This document shows, piece after piece, positions 23,201 to 33,800 of a DNA stretch of 64,000 nucleotides; position 1 is the first letter of the stretch, and the number at the start of each line of letters is the position of its first letter. The DNA is from Exophiala sp. HKRS030 (lineage: Eukaryota > Ascomycota > Eurotiomycetes > Chaetothyriales > Herpotrichiellaceae). The translations under genes were made by a program, and so were the position numbers. The stretch is taken from the NCBI GenBank assembly GCA_023897205.1, contig JAHWDD010000010.1, forward strand, positions 2,170,001 to 2,234,000, in the 5' to 3' direction. A model generated the notes under the pieces. That model did no database searches. It was not told the DNA's origin and saw only the letters and a program-made list of their open reading frames with translations.

Positions 23201-25072
23201 TATCGTACGGTAAGTGGTCCCTGAACGATGTTCGGGAGAAATTCGTTGAATGCAACTAACTCTTGATAGCGTATCTCACATCCCGTTGCTAGCCTTGAAT
23301 GTCCTCAGCTAGACTTCCATTTCGTCAAAGGTGAATATGCTCTCGTCAGCCTGGAAGGTGGGGAGCCTCCGAGTTTGTCATCTTCATTCATGACATCTCC
23401 TACTGTGAAGAAGAACCTGAAACGCCCACCGCAGTCTTATTGGCTACCAAATATTCAAAGATGTCATTAGTATATCCAGCTCATTTTAGTGAGAGTGTGA
23501 CCGAGAGTAATCATGAGCTACTACTCCACTTTGAGAAATTTGACCAGATGGGAATGCGAGATGACGCCGAAACAATCCATTTGCATCAAATTATCTGGGC
23601 ATCAGAACTGGGGGCTGAAGACGGAGTGTCGTCTGGTCACGTAGAGCATGTCTTTCAGCCTTCCTCAGGTGAGTAAACCACCTTGCAAGTTTGAAATATA
23701 AATTGCTAACCCTAGCTATAGACATCGCGAGTAATGGAATGTTTTGTCGGTACGCAATTAGAGCCTCGGCTTCAACAGAAGCTGTAGCTTGCTGGACACC
23801 TTTAGCCTCACATTTACTTCAGCGGAGTGATCGATGGCGAGAACGACAGTTCACAGATGAATCCAAACCTCTAGTTGTGGATTTCACACCCGGCATCATT
23901 GGACCCTCTGAGGGATTCTCACAGGCTGGGTTTGACATTCAAGCAGGGTTGGGCTTTGACCATGAGCACCATTTGACATGGAAGGTATGACTTCTTTAGC
24001 AACCGTTACTTCAATGCTCAAAGACCACACCACTAATATTCTCAGATTCGACATGCACAAAGTCAAGTATACGATGGTCCACCAAAGAGCATTCTCGACG
24101 AGATGTATTCTGAGCAGCTTCATCCTCCAATGATTCCAGATCCCGCTCCACCAACAATCGCACTTATGGCTGGCGGAAATGCCCCCTTCCGTCTGAATCC
24201 ATGTAATCAGCAAATGTTGTCCATGGAACAATTCGTGACTCAATTGGATCATCTCGACGACGCCGCGAATGCCGCTGGAAAGCCCGACTTTCTAGTAATG
24301 CTAGGCTCACAAGCCCTTCTTCATGAGACTGTCTATCCTCGACTTGTAAAGACTATTCTCAATTTGTTGGAGCAAAGACTATCAGTTCATTTGAAACTGT
24401 GTCACCTTCGAGAGTATGGCATACCGCAAAGTCGAAGTCTTTTGATTCTCGTTGCTTCTCCTTTCTGTGCTGCATTACCGTGGAGTCAGTATCGGGTTCC
24501 TCCATCAACCTCTCAGTCTTCCACGACAGTGCACAACCTCATTCATGACCTCGCATTCAAGAATCTTCGAACTGGACTAGGCACTCAACGGGCATTCATT
24601 TGTTCTCAACCTTCTCAGATGTCGCGGGTTGATGGTGAAGAGGGTAGACGTCTTGAAAACATTTACAACCACCAGACTGGGAGACATCCACCTTCTCCCT
24701 TTAAAGTTCCCCTGATGTGGAATGATGATACATTGTCTACGCTATCCTGCAGTCCTCAGCCCTGGATTCATCCAGGTAAGTGGCTCAAAAAATACGCTCT
24801 TATAAGTTCCTCATTTCCGTTCCTCGGCTAATCCCTCCACAGATCGCGAGGATCTTCTCACAGTACGCGAGTTGGCGCGACTTCAAGGATTCCCGGATGA
24901 TTTCATCTTCTATCAATCTCTGGCTACACAGTATCAAGACGTATGGACAGCTGTTCCTCCTATCATCGGTCGGCTCATAGGCAAAACCATCCTGACGGTC
25001 ATTCAACGAGCTCGTAGAGCAAAGATAGGACAGAGACCTGCAAAACGGCCCAGGCCAGAGACTTCTGGGTGA
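20273..25072 (+). CDS. GHKL-ATPase / cytosine-C5 methyltransferase-fold fusion, degenerate catalytic motifs
   Basis: Eight exons (20273-20607, 20657-21681, 21740-22432, 22488-23209, 23270-23668, 23722-23984, 24046-24775, 24843-25072) give about 1,466 residues. N-terminal acidic tail (DDDSEEDDDDDE), then a GHKL-type ATPase: N box FRELYQNWKDA (about 104-115; created exactly by intron 1) and glycine boxes LGGSTKKG...GHHGEGLKLAAMVL (about 185-210), then YVKGLLVMG and LNRDRDRF. A middle region carries a tandem hexapeptide (about 820-870) and a possible BAH-like stretch. The C-terminus is a DNMT fold: motif I GPSEGFSQAGFD, motif VIII YGIPQSRS, motif X LTVRELARLQGFPDDF. Where PCQ (IV) and ENV (VI) should be, there are GGNAPF and LGSQAL. 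Frames need one G/C each at 21025-21028, 21260-21264, 21669-21671 and 23360-23363; a TAA stop remains at 21778. Confidence 0.75.
22883..23044 (+). repeat. Tandem 18-bp repeat, nine units, inside the methyltransferase-fusion gene
   Basis: Nine 18-bp units in frame. Units at 22901-22990 are five near-identical copies of caYcgagcttcaaatgag, encoding repeats of Arg-Ala-Ser-Asn-Glu-His; flanking units are diverged (ISDGNP, VSNEHR, VSDEQR). The unit is a multiple of three, so copy changes would keep the frame. It lies between the middle region and the BAH-like region of the protein. Confidence 0.92.
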
Positions 25073-25254
25073 GAACTATTCTGCCTGCTAATAGAGCTAT
25101 TAGTTTGTTTATAATTCTTTGCTCTGAGTGTTTTTGTGTACCTGTCAATATGCAGTTTCTCAATTAGACAAGAGAGGGCGAATAATTGGCATAATCTAAG
25201 GAATTCAAATCCTCTCGAGTTTATGATTTGTAATTCCATAGTTTAGGCGATCGC
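25073..25254. other. Intergenic, 3' flank of the methyltransferase-fusion gene
   Basis: No feature seen; AT-rich. Confidence 0.4.
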
Positions 25255-25460
25255 TCGCCACATTAACCTTAGTACCATCCCGAAGATCAATGTCACAATA
25301 TCATTTGTCGATATCATATTGATGCGTTCACGAATGCTTGAACCATGTCTTCAAGCGGGGTCGATGATTGCGGCAAACTCGAGAAAGCCTGATATCAGAG
25401 AAGTCAGCATATGAGTTACATTGAGTTCTACCATGATGATATCCTTATCGTCTTCTACCC
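25255..25460 (-). pseudogene. Remnant of the 5' part of an HSL-type hydrolase gene
   Basis: On the plus strand, segments such as accatcccgaagatcaat, ggggtcgatgattg and gcggcaaactcgag match, in order and spacing, the HSL hydrolase gene at 16955-17160 (accgtcccgaaggtcaat, ggtgtcgatggttg, tgtggaagcttcga). The intron position following the second exon also seems to be retained in spacing. The reading frame is lost. I read it as a decayed paralogue; a real alignment is needed to put a number on the identity. Confidence 0.6.
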
Positions 25461-25620
25461 CCACTACAGCTGGCCTTTCTGTCGTTCAATCATCAAGCTG
25501 CCCTTTTGTAAGTAGAATCCTTGGAAAAGAAGTCATGCCCAGTAAATCATGATCTGAGGTTCAATGATGGGTAGGATGGTGTCCACTTCAAACATTTGCT
25601 CCTTGTCATCTTCTAAGAGT
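25461..25620. other. Degraded intergenic sequence
   Basis: Continues the remnant region; no gene seen. Confidence 0.35.
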
Positions 25621-25735
25621 TAGCGAGACCGGGTTTATATCGAGCCGAGCTAAATTAGTAGGTTCTTACTTAGAGGCTATTCTAGTACTTGACTACGCTT
25701 CGATAGCGTCAGTGGCCTCTAGACCGTTACCAAGG
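25621..25735 (-). mobile_element. Diverged copy 3 of the MITE-like element, opposite orientation
   Basis: Reads as the reverse complement of the copy 1 interior: tagcgagacc...gagctaaa...gtggcctctagaccgtt...caagg matches the reverse complement of 14877-15000. Terminal repeats are not recognisable, so this is a truncated, older copy. Confidence 0.6.
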
Positions 25736-25755
25736 TGCCGCAACGTATCTATCAA

Positions 25756-25816
25756 AATCGATGCGAGGTAAAAATCTCAAGGGGAGACCATTACACCATG
25801 CTACATGATTGGCTGG
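25756..25816 (-). pseudogene. Remnant of the 3' end of a transcription-factor-like gene
   Basis: About 60 bp (cgatgcgaggtaaaaatctc...gagaccattacacc...atgattggctgg) resemble the stop-codon region of the transcription-factor-like gene near 36405-36465 in the same orientation. Too short to be sure that it derives from a full duplicate. Confidence 0.4.
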
Positions 25817-26265
25817 ACTTCTTGTAATATCGTGCAGGCAATATGTCAGAAGTGAAAATGGGCTCATGGAGAGGGAGTCCTTGATAGTAAAAATGCTCGA
25901 GTTGATGCTATCGAGCATTCATATTAATGAGTTTTTCATCGCTAAAATTTCGATTTTGTTCATCCTGTCGATCGATAATCTTCTCAATATAATTGTGATT
26001 GACGTATACTTGACCGCATCCGAGGAGTCTACGGTAAACGGACAACAGCGCGGTCGATATCAGGAATCGGAACGGCACAAGCCAATCATTGAAGGCGACT
26101 AAATCATCCATAGCGGGTCGCATCAACACATCGATGGCGTGATGACTACCAAGAGAATGATCTCGGCGGCGAGGTACTATGCTCACAGATGAAGATCATC
26201 CAATATCATCCATTAAAGATCGATGGAAATTTAGCTTTCGACATAGTCGTCCGCGAACAGCAGTC
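25817..26265. other. Intergenic and possible leader of the monooxygenase gene
   Basis: No gene supported. An in-frame ATG at 26179 would add 29 residues to the monooxygenase, but the sequence it adds has no family character. Confidence 0.4.
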
Positions 26266-27678
26266 ATGGCCGAGGACGTACCCAAAACAGATTGCGATGA
26301 AAGCAGGAAGTTGAGAATCGCTATCATTGGCGGCGGTATAGCTGGTACAGCAGCCGCGGGAGCATTGTCTCGACTCCCTCATGTGCAGGTCAAAGTGTAC
26401 GAGCGCTCCCCTGTCGTGAGAGAAGCTGGTGCTCAGATCGCAGTCATGGTTACAGCACTCAAGGTTTTAAGCAGGATGTTATCACCTGCGGCATGGGAAC
26501 ACCTACAAAGCGTCTTGTATCGAGGAAAAGGCACAGATGGTATCCATCATCGCCACTGGAGAACCGGAGAGATTTTGTTGACAGCGATATCACCACATAC
26601 GCCACGGCATTTGCAAGAGGGAAGAGCTTCACGGGTTCTGTTACATCGGACACTTATGATGGATGTACCGGAGGGCGTGGTCGAATACGGATACGATTTG
26701 TCAAAGGTTGAGACTCAGACCAATGGTGAAGGGAAGAAGGAAGCGATCTTACATTTCAAGAATGGGATTACTAGAACTGTGGACCTTGTTGTCGCTGCTG
26801 ATGGTCTATACTCAGTAAGTTCCTTGTGTTGCCTTTAACATCGTTCAAGTACCAACAGGGTCTAGAAAATCAGACGACAGTATCTTCCCGACACGGACGT
26901 CAAGTATAAAGGATTGGTGGCATATCGAAAGAATTTTCCTACATCATTGCTGGACCACATAAAGGACTTACCAAATGATTCCTCGTCATTTAGAAAAGGA
27001 TCCAACATAGTCATCCTCTCTCGTCTCGAGCCAGGTACTTATTCGTTTGCAGCTTTCCTCCAAGAATCAGAAGAATTTGCCCAAACCCTTCGGTGGGAGC
27101 ATGCTCTTGAGCAGCCTGGAGTAGAGAGATTGAAACACAAACTCACAGGATGGCATCCACTGATTCGACAGGTAGTGGAAGCACTTCCTGGAATTGATGC
27201 TTATCCACTTCACGCGGCGAAATGGATGGATCATCTCATTCGAGACGATTGTGTTGCATTCGTGGGTGATGCAGCACACCCGACAGCTGGAGGTTGGGGG
27301 ACAGGGAGTGCGTTTTGCTTTGCAGACGTCTGGGCGCTTTATCGTTCACTACAAAGAACATCCATTTTTAGACCTCAGTTAACGACTGTGGCGCGATCCT
27401 CGATACCTTACGATGTACCATATGCCTTGTATCTTTTCGACGAAACACGACGATATTTCTTGCAGAGAGTGGAACGACAATTCGAATATGATAGATTAGA
27501 TGGGCAATATGTAAGCGAGGCTTTGAATGATGACAGAGAGTTTGTACGGAGGTATCGAGAAAGGCATACGCTGATATGGTGGATTTTGGAACACGACGTC
27601 GATGCGACATGGCAACAAGTGGAGGCGGAGCAGAGGCACCGATATCAGAGGAACGACAAGCAGGCCGTCCACCTCTGA
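26266..27678 (+). CDS. FAD-dependent monooxygenase (salicylate hydroxylase-like)
   Basis: Class A flavoprotein monooxygenase that inserts one oxygen atom using FAD and NAD(P)H, usually on an aromatic ring. Exons 26266-26814 and 26866-27678 with a 51-nt intron (GTAAGT...CTAG) give 453 residues. Motifs in order: FAD-binding IAIIGGGIAGTAAAGAL (about residues 19-35), the ERSPVVREAGAQI stretch, the DG motif DLVVAADGLYS at the splice site, and the GD motif CVAFVGDAAHPTAGGWGTGSAF. The catalytic domain between them is not specific enough to name the substrate. The start at 26266 was preferred over 26179 because the FAD motif then lies at the usual distance from the N-terminus. No signal peptide seen. 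Confidence 0.9.
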
Positions 27679-28316
27679 TTCATTATTATTTTCCTCGTGT
27701 CACACTCTGTTAATCCTAAGCTGGGGTGAATTCATCGTCATTGACATCTACCCTGATGCTTGATGTAGAAGAAGACCACGATCCCAGAAGGAACAAGCCA
27801 AGATATTGCAGGACAGTAATAAAGCGCAGAACGTGTTTGATCGATGTCTCATAAGGATTTCGACCAGAATCAAGGTACGGTAGAAATTGGCATACTACTG
27901 GTGTCCTTTTTGGGTAGTTCTAGACCGAACGAATCGAGATTCTTGACCTCAGGTCGATTGATCGAGATTCAAAACTGCACCAGAATGCGGAGAAAGGCCA
28001 AGGCTTCTCATCAAATTCGAGTCACTTGTCGACTGTTTGGTAGAGCTCTCGAACATTAGCCGAATTGCAGTGGCTTGTTTCACATATTGCATCATTTCAT
28101 CAGGCAAACAAGGTGGTTTTCCAGCAAGATTTAGGGATCTTCCCCACAATGGCTAGATTTCCAACCCAACAAAGGTGAGATTGATGGAATATATCTGTAT
28201 TCTCTGAGCCTTTGGTATTGTAGATGCGATAACGAAGCCAAAGACCCCCATACCAATCCTATTCAGTTTACCCCAAGTACGCCAGGCTAGACAAAATGAT
28301 GAACAGATTTACGAAG
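27679..28316. other. Intergenic, convergent 3' flanks
   Basis: Lies between the tail-to-tail ends of the monooxygenase and POM34. No gene or RNA seen. Confidence 0.45.
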
Positions 28317-29381
28317 TCAGAAAAATGACTTGTAAGAGTCATTCTTAGGAAGTTTGCGACCCTTGTCATATAACCACTTATAGTTGACCCCCGCTACTAA
28401 TTGAGGACTCCTAGTCACTGGTGTAGGTGAGCTCGGTTCAAGGCTTTCTCTTCTCGATCTTTCGCGTAGACTTTGGGAACGTCCTAATCCACTGCTCATA
28501 CCAAGAGATCTGGTGCTAGCACTGAAATCCGGTTCAGGAAAACTTGAAGTTTGATTCAAGGCCTTGTGGAAAAGAGGGCTCGCTGAGGGAGATGGGGAAA
28601 ATGGTGATCCTGATGCTCGTCGTACAGAATGCGAAGGTGTTGGAGAGAAGCCGACTGTATATCGAGAAGTGGATAGTGGTGACGCCGAGTAGTTTGCAGA
28701 AATACTTCTTCGATCAGTGGACAAATTAGGAGATCCATTGGTAGATCCAGAGAGTCTTCGATATTTTGGGGGCGTTATGTAGCTCAAACCTGAAGCTGCT
28801 GAGGTGGGAGTGGATTGGACTGAGGGATCTAAACCGAGCAACATACGTTGTGATGGTGTCAAGGGGATGTCTGTGATTTGATCTTGCTTTGAAATATAGG
28901 GTAGGGCGGGACGGAGAGTACGAATGATTTGAGTGACGAGAACGCTGCGTAAGATCCACAGAATCCACCATATTGTGGTTGAGGGAAGAAAAAGAGCATC
29001 ACTACAGCATGTTAGTCGTAGGGCATGATCGACCAAGTTCTTGACATACCCTCCTCTCCAGTAGCTACCGGCGACGAATGTGAGCAATAAAGCGGCGAGA
29101 TTGATTGATGCCTTGTTCCTCCGAGTGTCGGTCAGAATGGTGGCAGACTGCCGGGAAATGATCTCTGATGTCCTTGGATGTCTGAAGCTACCGGGCGAAG
29201 GAGTAGCATTATGGCTTGCAGGAAGGCCGATCTTAGAGGATGGCGTCGAGGTAAGGTGCTGAGCCTTCTGGGCAACAGCCGTGGACCTGAAGATTATTCA
29301 ACATCGGTCTTCCAAGTAGAGAGGGCTGCACTCATACGCTGAGATCAAAGAGGATTGGATAGGTGTGGTGGTGGATGACAT
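28317..29381 (-). CDS. POM34: Nucleoporin Pom34
   Basis: Integral pore-membrane nucleoporin that helps anchor the nuclear pore complex. Three exons, 29381-29338, 29286-29050 and 29001-28317, give 321 residues; the 36-48 nt-scale introns have GTATGA...TTCAG and GTATGTC...ctaac...TGTAG. Two hydrophobic segments (about residues 76-92, LLLTFVAGSYW, and 98-118, TTIWWILWILRSVLVTQII) form the membrane hairpin; between them and the tail is the family signature TDIPLTPSQRMLLGLDPS. The Ser-rich C-terminus (SPSASPLFHKAL, RSQSLRERSRRESL) ends with NYKWLYDKG. It is divergent from the fusion gene starting at 30804. Confidence 0.85.
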
Positions 29382-30803
29382 TATTGGGGAGAACTTCAGG
29401 AATAATCAGTCGCGTCAATGCATGAAGGGGATTGGAATCAATCAAGACTTACCGTCAATTATGGATACAGAACTTACCTATCTTCTCAGTCTAGCTGTGA
29501 AGCAAACATGTCGATGATTGTCGTCGTTGTCTTACCTTGTCGAGTTGGATTGAAACTGTGGTTGAAGTGGTGTTGGTTTACCTGAATCTTTTGTTGACAT
29601 GCAACCGCAGTCGGATCTTGGCATCAGTGCCTTCCTACAAATGCACTTGTCCTGCAGGTAAGTGGAAGGTACTTGCCAACCTCCATTCTGGTTCTCAACC
29701 TACTTCGACTTCAATCAACCTCATGTCTGTCCTTCTTCAATGACTTCTCTATGACTGCAACCAATTCCCGCAATCCAACTTGATTATTCGTGTTTGCTCC
29801 TCCTGTCTTTTTTGTCCTATCATTGAACTTCTGTCCTGTAAGGTTTGCCGGATCATGCTCCAGGTTGAAACGCGAGCTTGGCATACATTCCTTCATTCCA
29901 AGTGGAACCCATCAGGTTTCAACCACAACTTCGCATCTTGACTCGACAACCTTCGAAACACTCCCAAACGTCTTGGCCAACCTCGCATCCATTTTCCGCC
30001 AGCCATGCTAATGTCACTAATCCCATTTACACGTTGTCGACCACGTCGTCCACCACGTCAACCCTGCCACTAACGACTTGGCACCTCCACGTTCAGCCTG
30101 ATCTTGTTCTTTTAGCGACGGAACTATCCACGATTTCGGAGGTTTCCAGGATCCTCGACTACTGACCGAAGTTGCTTCATGGTCTGATCATCCCAGTTTC
30201 CAGTGCTTTCGAAGCGGTTAACCCTCACATGAGCGGCTATGCCTGCCCTGAATCCACTCGACGAGGCTAGGCTTTCTGACTGGAATTTTATCCCTCGTTC
30301 GAGCATGTCTTGGCAAGCCCCTTTCGAAAGCGACATCATTCGTATCAAGGTTTTTCCAGAGAGCCTTGTGTTAGAGGTCGTCGAAACTGAGGCATGACTG
30401 GAAGACTACTAACCACTGGCGGTAGCATTCATGGACTGATCATATCACATGTAGTATCCACTTCCAGCAAATCATCATGTAATGGTTTGCTAGGGGTTGA
30501 AAGTTCCAACGGTCGATTTACCTTTTCGGTATTGTGAATAGGAGCCAAAGATGCGGTGGACTCGACCCATTTCCCGTTTATGAATATAGGGTATTCCCAA
30601 TCTCGAACTTCAGGATTGATATTTCACTTCTCAAAATCGAGCCGGACTCAACGTCAACACGTGCTGGTCACCATTCATTTTTGCTTGGATTTTTGCAGCG
30701 CATTTTTGTTTCATCGTTGTTATTCCCCATCTTTATCAACTTCATACCATTTCCTTCATTTACTCACGGCAAGCCACAAGTTACCTCTCTATTTTGATAC
30801 AAA
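29382..30803. other. Divergent intergenic region, 1.4 kb
   Basis: Shared upstream region of POM34 and the IDO-like fusion gene. Several short plus-strand frames (29537-29743, 29878-30165, 30534-30797) have no family character and may be leader or non-coding transcript sequence. Confidence 0.5.
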
Positions 30804-33800
30804 ATGTCCGAAGCATCTTGCCCAGTTAGTGGCCATAAAGCAGGAGTAGGCTCAGTATGCCCTGCAGGAAATCAGAGAGTTGGGCCAAGAGGATGTGCTT
30901 TTGCTGCATATCAAATGTCAACACAATCTCAATATACCCCTCAAGGTGTAAGTAATGACGTGCCGACATGGGAAATTGAATACTAATCATTTCAGATACC
31001 TCTTGATGGAAAGTCGGTTGACGAGCTTGTTGTTCAAGAGAGGAAAACAATCACAGAACTTCTTCTTCCCGTTGCGCCACCACGATCAATCACCAATGGT
31101 CTCACCAATGCAGATCACTTGAACCCACGAGATATTGATGTTCTGGCATCCGCTTTAGGTGCTCCTGCAAGACAAGTGCTTAATCGAGCAATGGAATTGG
31201 GACCAAGAACTGGTTGGAGAGATGGTTACTTGTCAAGTACACATGGGTTTTGTCCACCAGATCCATCCGCTGCTCCTGTCGCCTTGGCTTTGTCACCAGG
31301 CAGAGTCTGGTCCGATCTTTGTGAAAGAATGCCTGCTGTGGTTGCAAGAGGAAAAATGCGTGAGTCAATACTACAACTACCATTGATTTATGGAACTGAA
31401 GATGTAATCCCCGATGCTGCTCTATGGGCTGCTGTGGTATGTCTGGGTATCCTTGCGAGTGTCTACCGTTATGAAGAGCGAAACGACGGTCATGAGGGCA
31501 TTAGTGTTACAGCTCCAGCAGGAATGTTCAAAAACCTTTCAGGTGAAGCAGACGACGAAGAGGAAGAGACCAAAGGTATTCCTAGGAATATTGCAATACC
31601 ATTACGACAAATATGTACTCGCATGGGCCGAATCTTACCACATCTCACTCAGTACGATGTTTCAGTCTACAATTACAAACTCCGAGACCCAACCAGTATC
31701 GACCCGTATGTGGCTAGGTGTGAAAATATGGATTTGAGATGGCCTGTGAGTAGTGTCCTAGATATGATATTGCTCTGCTGACTCCTACAGGTATTCAATG
31801 ATCGTGGAGAAGCCATGTTTCTTCTTTGCATGGCTGAAACACACGGATGTTTTGTGGATGGCGTTGAAATTATCACACGATGTCAAGAAAAGGTCATGAT
31901 TAGAGACAATGAAGGTCTTCTACGAGAACTCATCAAGCTTAAGACCATCGTTGACAGATTTGTTCATGTTTTTCACAAGATCAGTGTCAACCCACATTCA
32001 GGAGAGAACTTTGCAAATCCTGTTGAGGTAAGTGGATAAGAAAGCCATATCAACATTTCTAATCAGTACAGTGGGGTCAACGATATGCCAAATTCTCAGC
32101 GCCATTATCAAAAAGAGTACCTGCATTATCTGGACTAGCTTTACCGGTTTTCCTCCTTATGGACGCGTTCATTGGACGCACAGGGTATGATAGCTTCTTG
32201 GGAAAGGAAGCCTTACATCTCAGAGCCTGGTTGCCGCTTAACATTCGTGCCTTCATCGCCGCTATCGAGTATCATCATCAAATTCCATCTTATGTCAAAA
32301 ATTCAGGCGATCCAAGACTAATGGGCGTCATGGAAGGTATCCTAGAAGCCTATATTTCAGAACGTGGATGGCTAGGTACACATAAGTACAAAGTCTATGG
32401 TTTTCTCGAGGTTGTGGCCAAAACTGGTCGAAGTGAAACCAATGGAAATGCTGGAGCATCTGACAATGCTGGACGACCATGGGAAGAAGTTCACAAAACT
32501 CTATCGGAATCGATGAAAGAAAGACTGGAACCATTTCGGGGCAAAACAAATCTTCAGCCACATCAATTGAGAGGATCCTTCGAAGAGTGTAGATTCAAGG
32601 CTCGAATACTTTCTCGAGCATCTGTTGATGATGATCCAAAACGTTCAACGGGTATGGTTACATTTGGTTTGGAAGACACGGGCATTACATTTCAACCAGG
32701 TGATCGACTTGTGATCATGCCTGTCAACAGCTGGACAGAGATCAACAAAGTAACTGCCGCTCTCGGATTGGACGAAATTCTATCAAGCCAAGTCCCCTTA
32801 TCGCATACTCCGGATTGGGAGCGGTTTGCAAAGCATCTCAAAACCATCAACAGATCCGACAAACCCCCAGCCTTGACCGTCCAAGATATCTTGAGACGAG
32901 GTCATCTGGCTCCGTTAACTAAAGATCTTGTCATGTCACTACACATGGCTCTTCATGCATCTTCATCGACAGTGGTGAAAGTATTAGGATCTGAGATGTG
33001 GCCTGTTCAAGGGACTCTTGGAGATCTTCTTCAGCTTGCCGTTGCTGAAGTATCTCCTTCTATCTGGGACAAGGCTTTTGATCTTCAAGATCTTTCGTGG
33101 CTTTCAAAACTCATCCCAATCGAAACTCCACGAACTTATAGTATCTCCAACTATTCCAATGAGCTACTGCCTAGCACTCTTGATCTTACGGTCTCCCGAA
33201 ATGAGTACAATCTTGCCGATGTCTTGAACATTGGAATATCACCAACTCTCCGATATGGTGTGTCAAGTGGTTGTCTCAACCCGGATCCCGCTCAGTCAGA
33301 AGAACTATTCGATGAAGAGGAATACCTGATAGGGGTTGGTAGACCCCTTAACTTTGAATTGCCAGTGACCATGTCAGGACCAATTGCTATGTTTGCGGGT
33401 GGGTCAGGTATTGCTCCCTTTCGATCTTTTTGGCAATCGAGAGCCCAGACCAGTATTGGAAGAAATATCCTTTTCTTTGGTACACAATCTCGAGAACGCT
33501 TTTCTTACGAACACGAACTCAGAGACTATGTTCGAAATGGTCAGATCGAATTACACACAGCATTCTCCAGGGATAGTCATGGCCTAGCATACGATCCAGT
33601 ATCTCGAGATTTGATTGAAAAGCACACCAGTCCACGTTATCTTGACGCCGCAATCATCGAACAAGGTCGTACTGTTTGCGATCTTGTCATTTCCAAATCT
33701 CAGGGAGGTCTTGGTGGTCATCTGTATATCTGCGGCTCACTTGCCATGTACGATACCATCATGTCTGGGATTCGACAAGCAATTTATCAAAACTGGGCAT

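Noticed and set aside
29537..30800. Several short plus-strand frames upstream of the IDO-like fusion
   Set aside because: No family character, no consistent splice signals joining them; likely leader or non-coding sequence.
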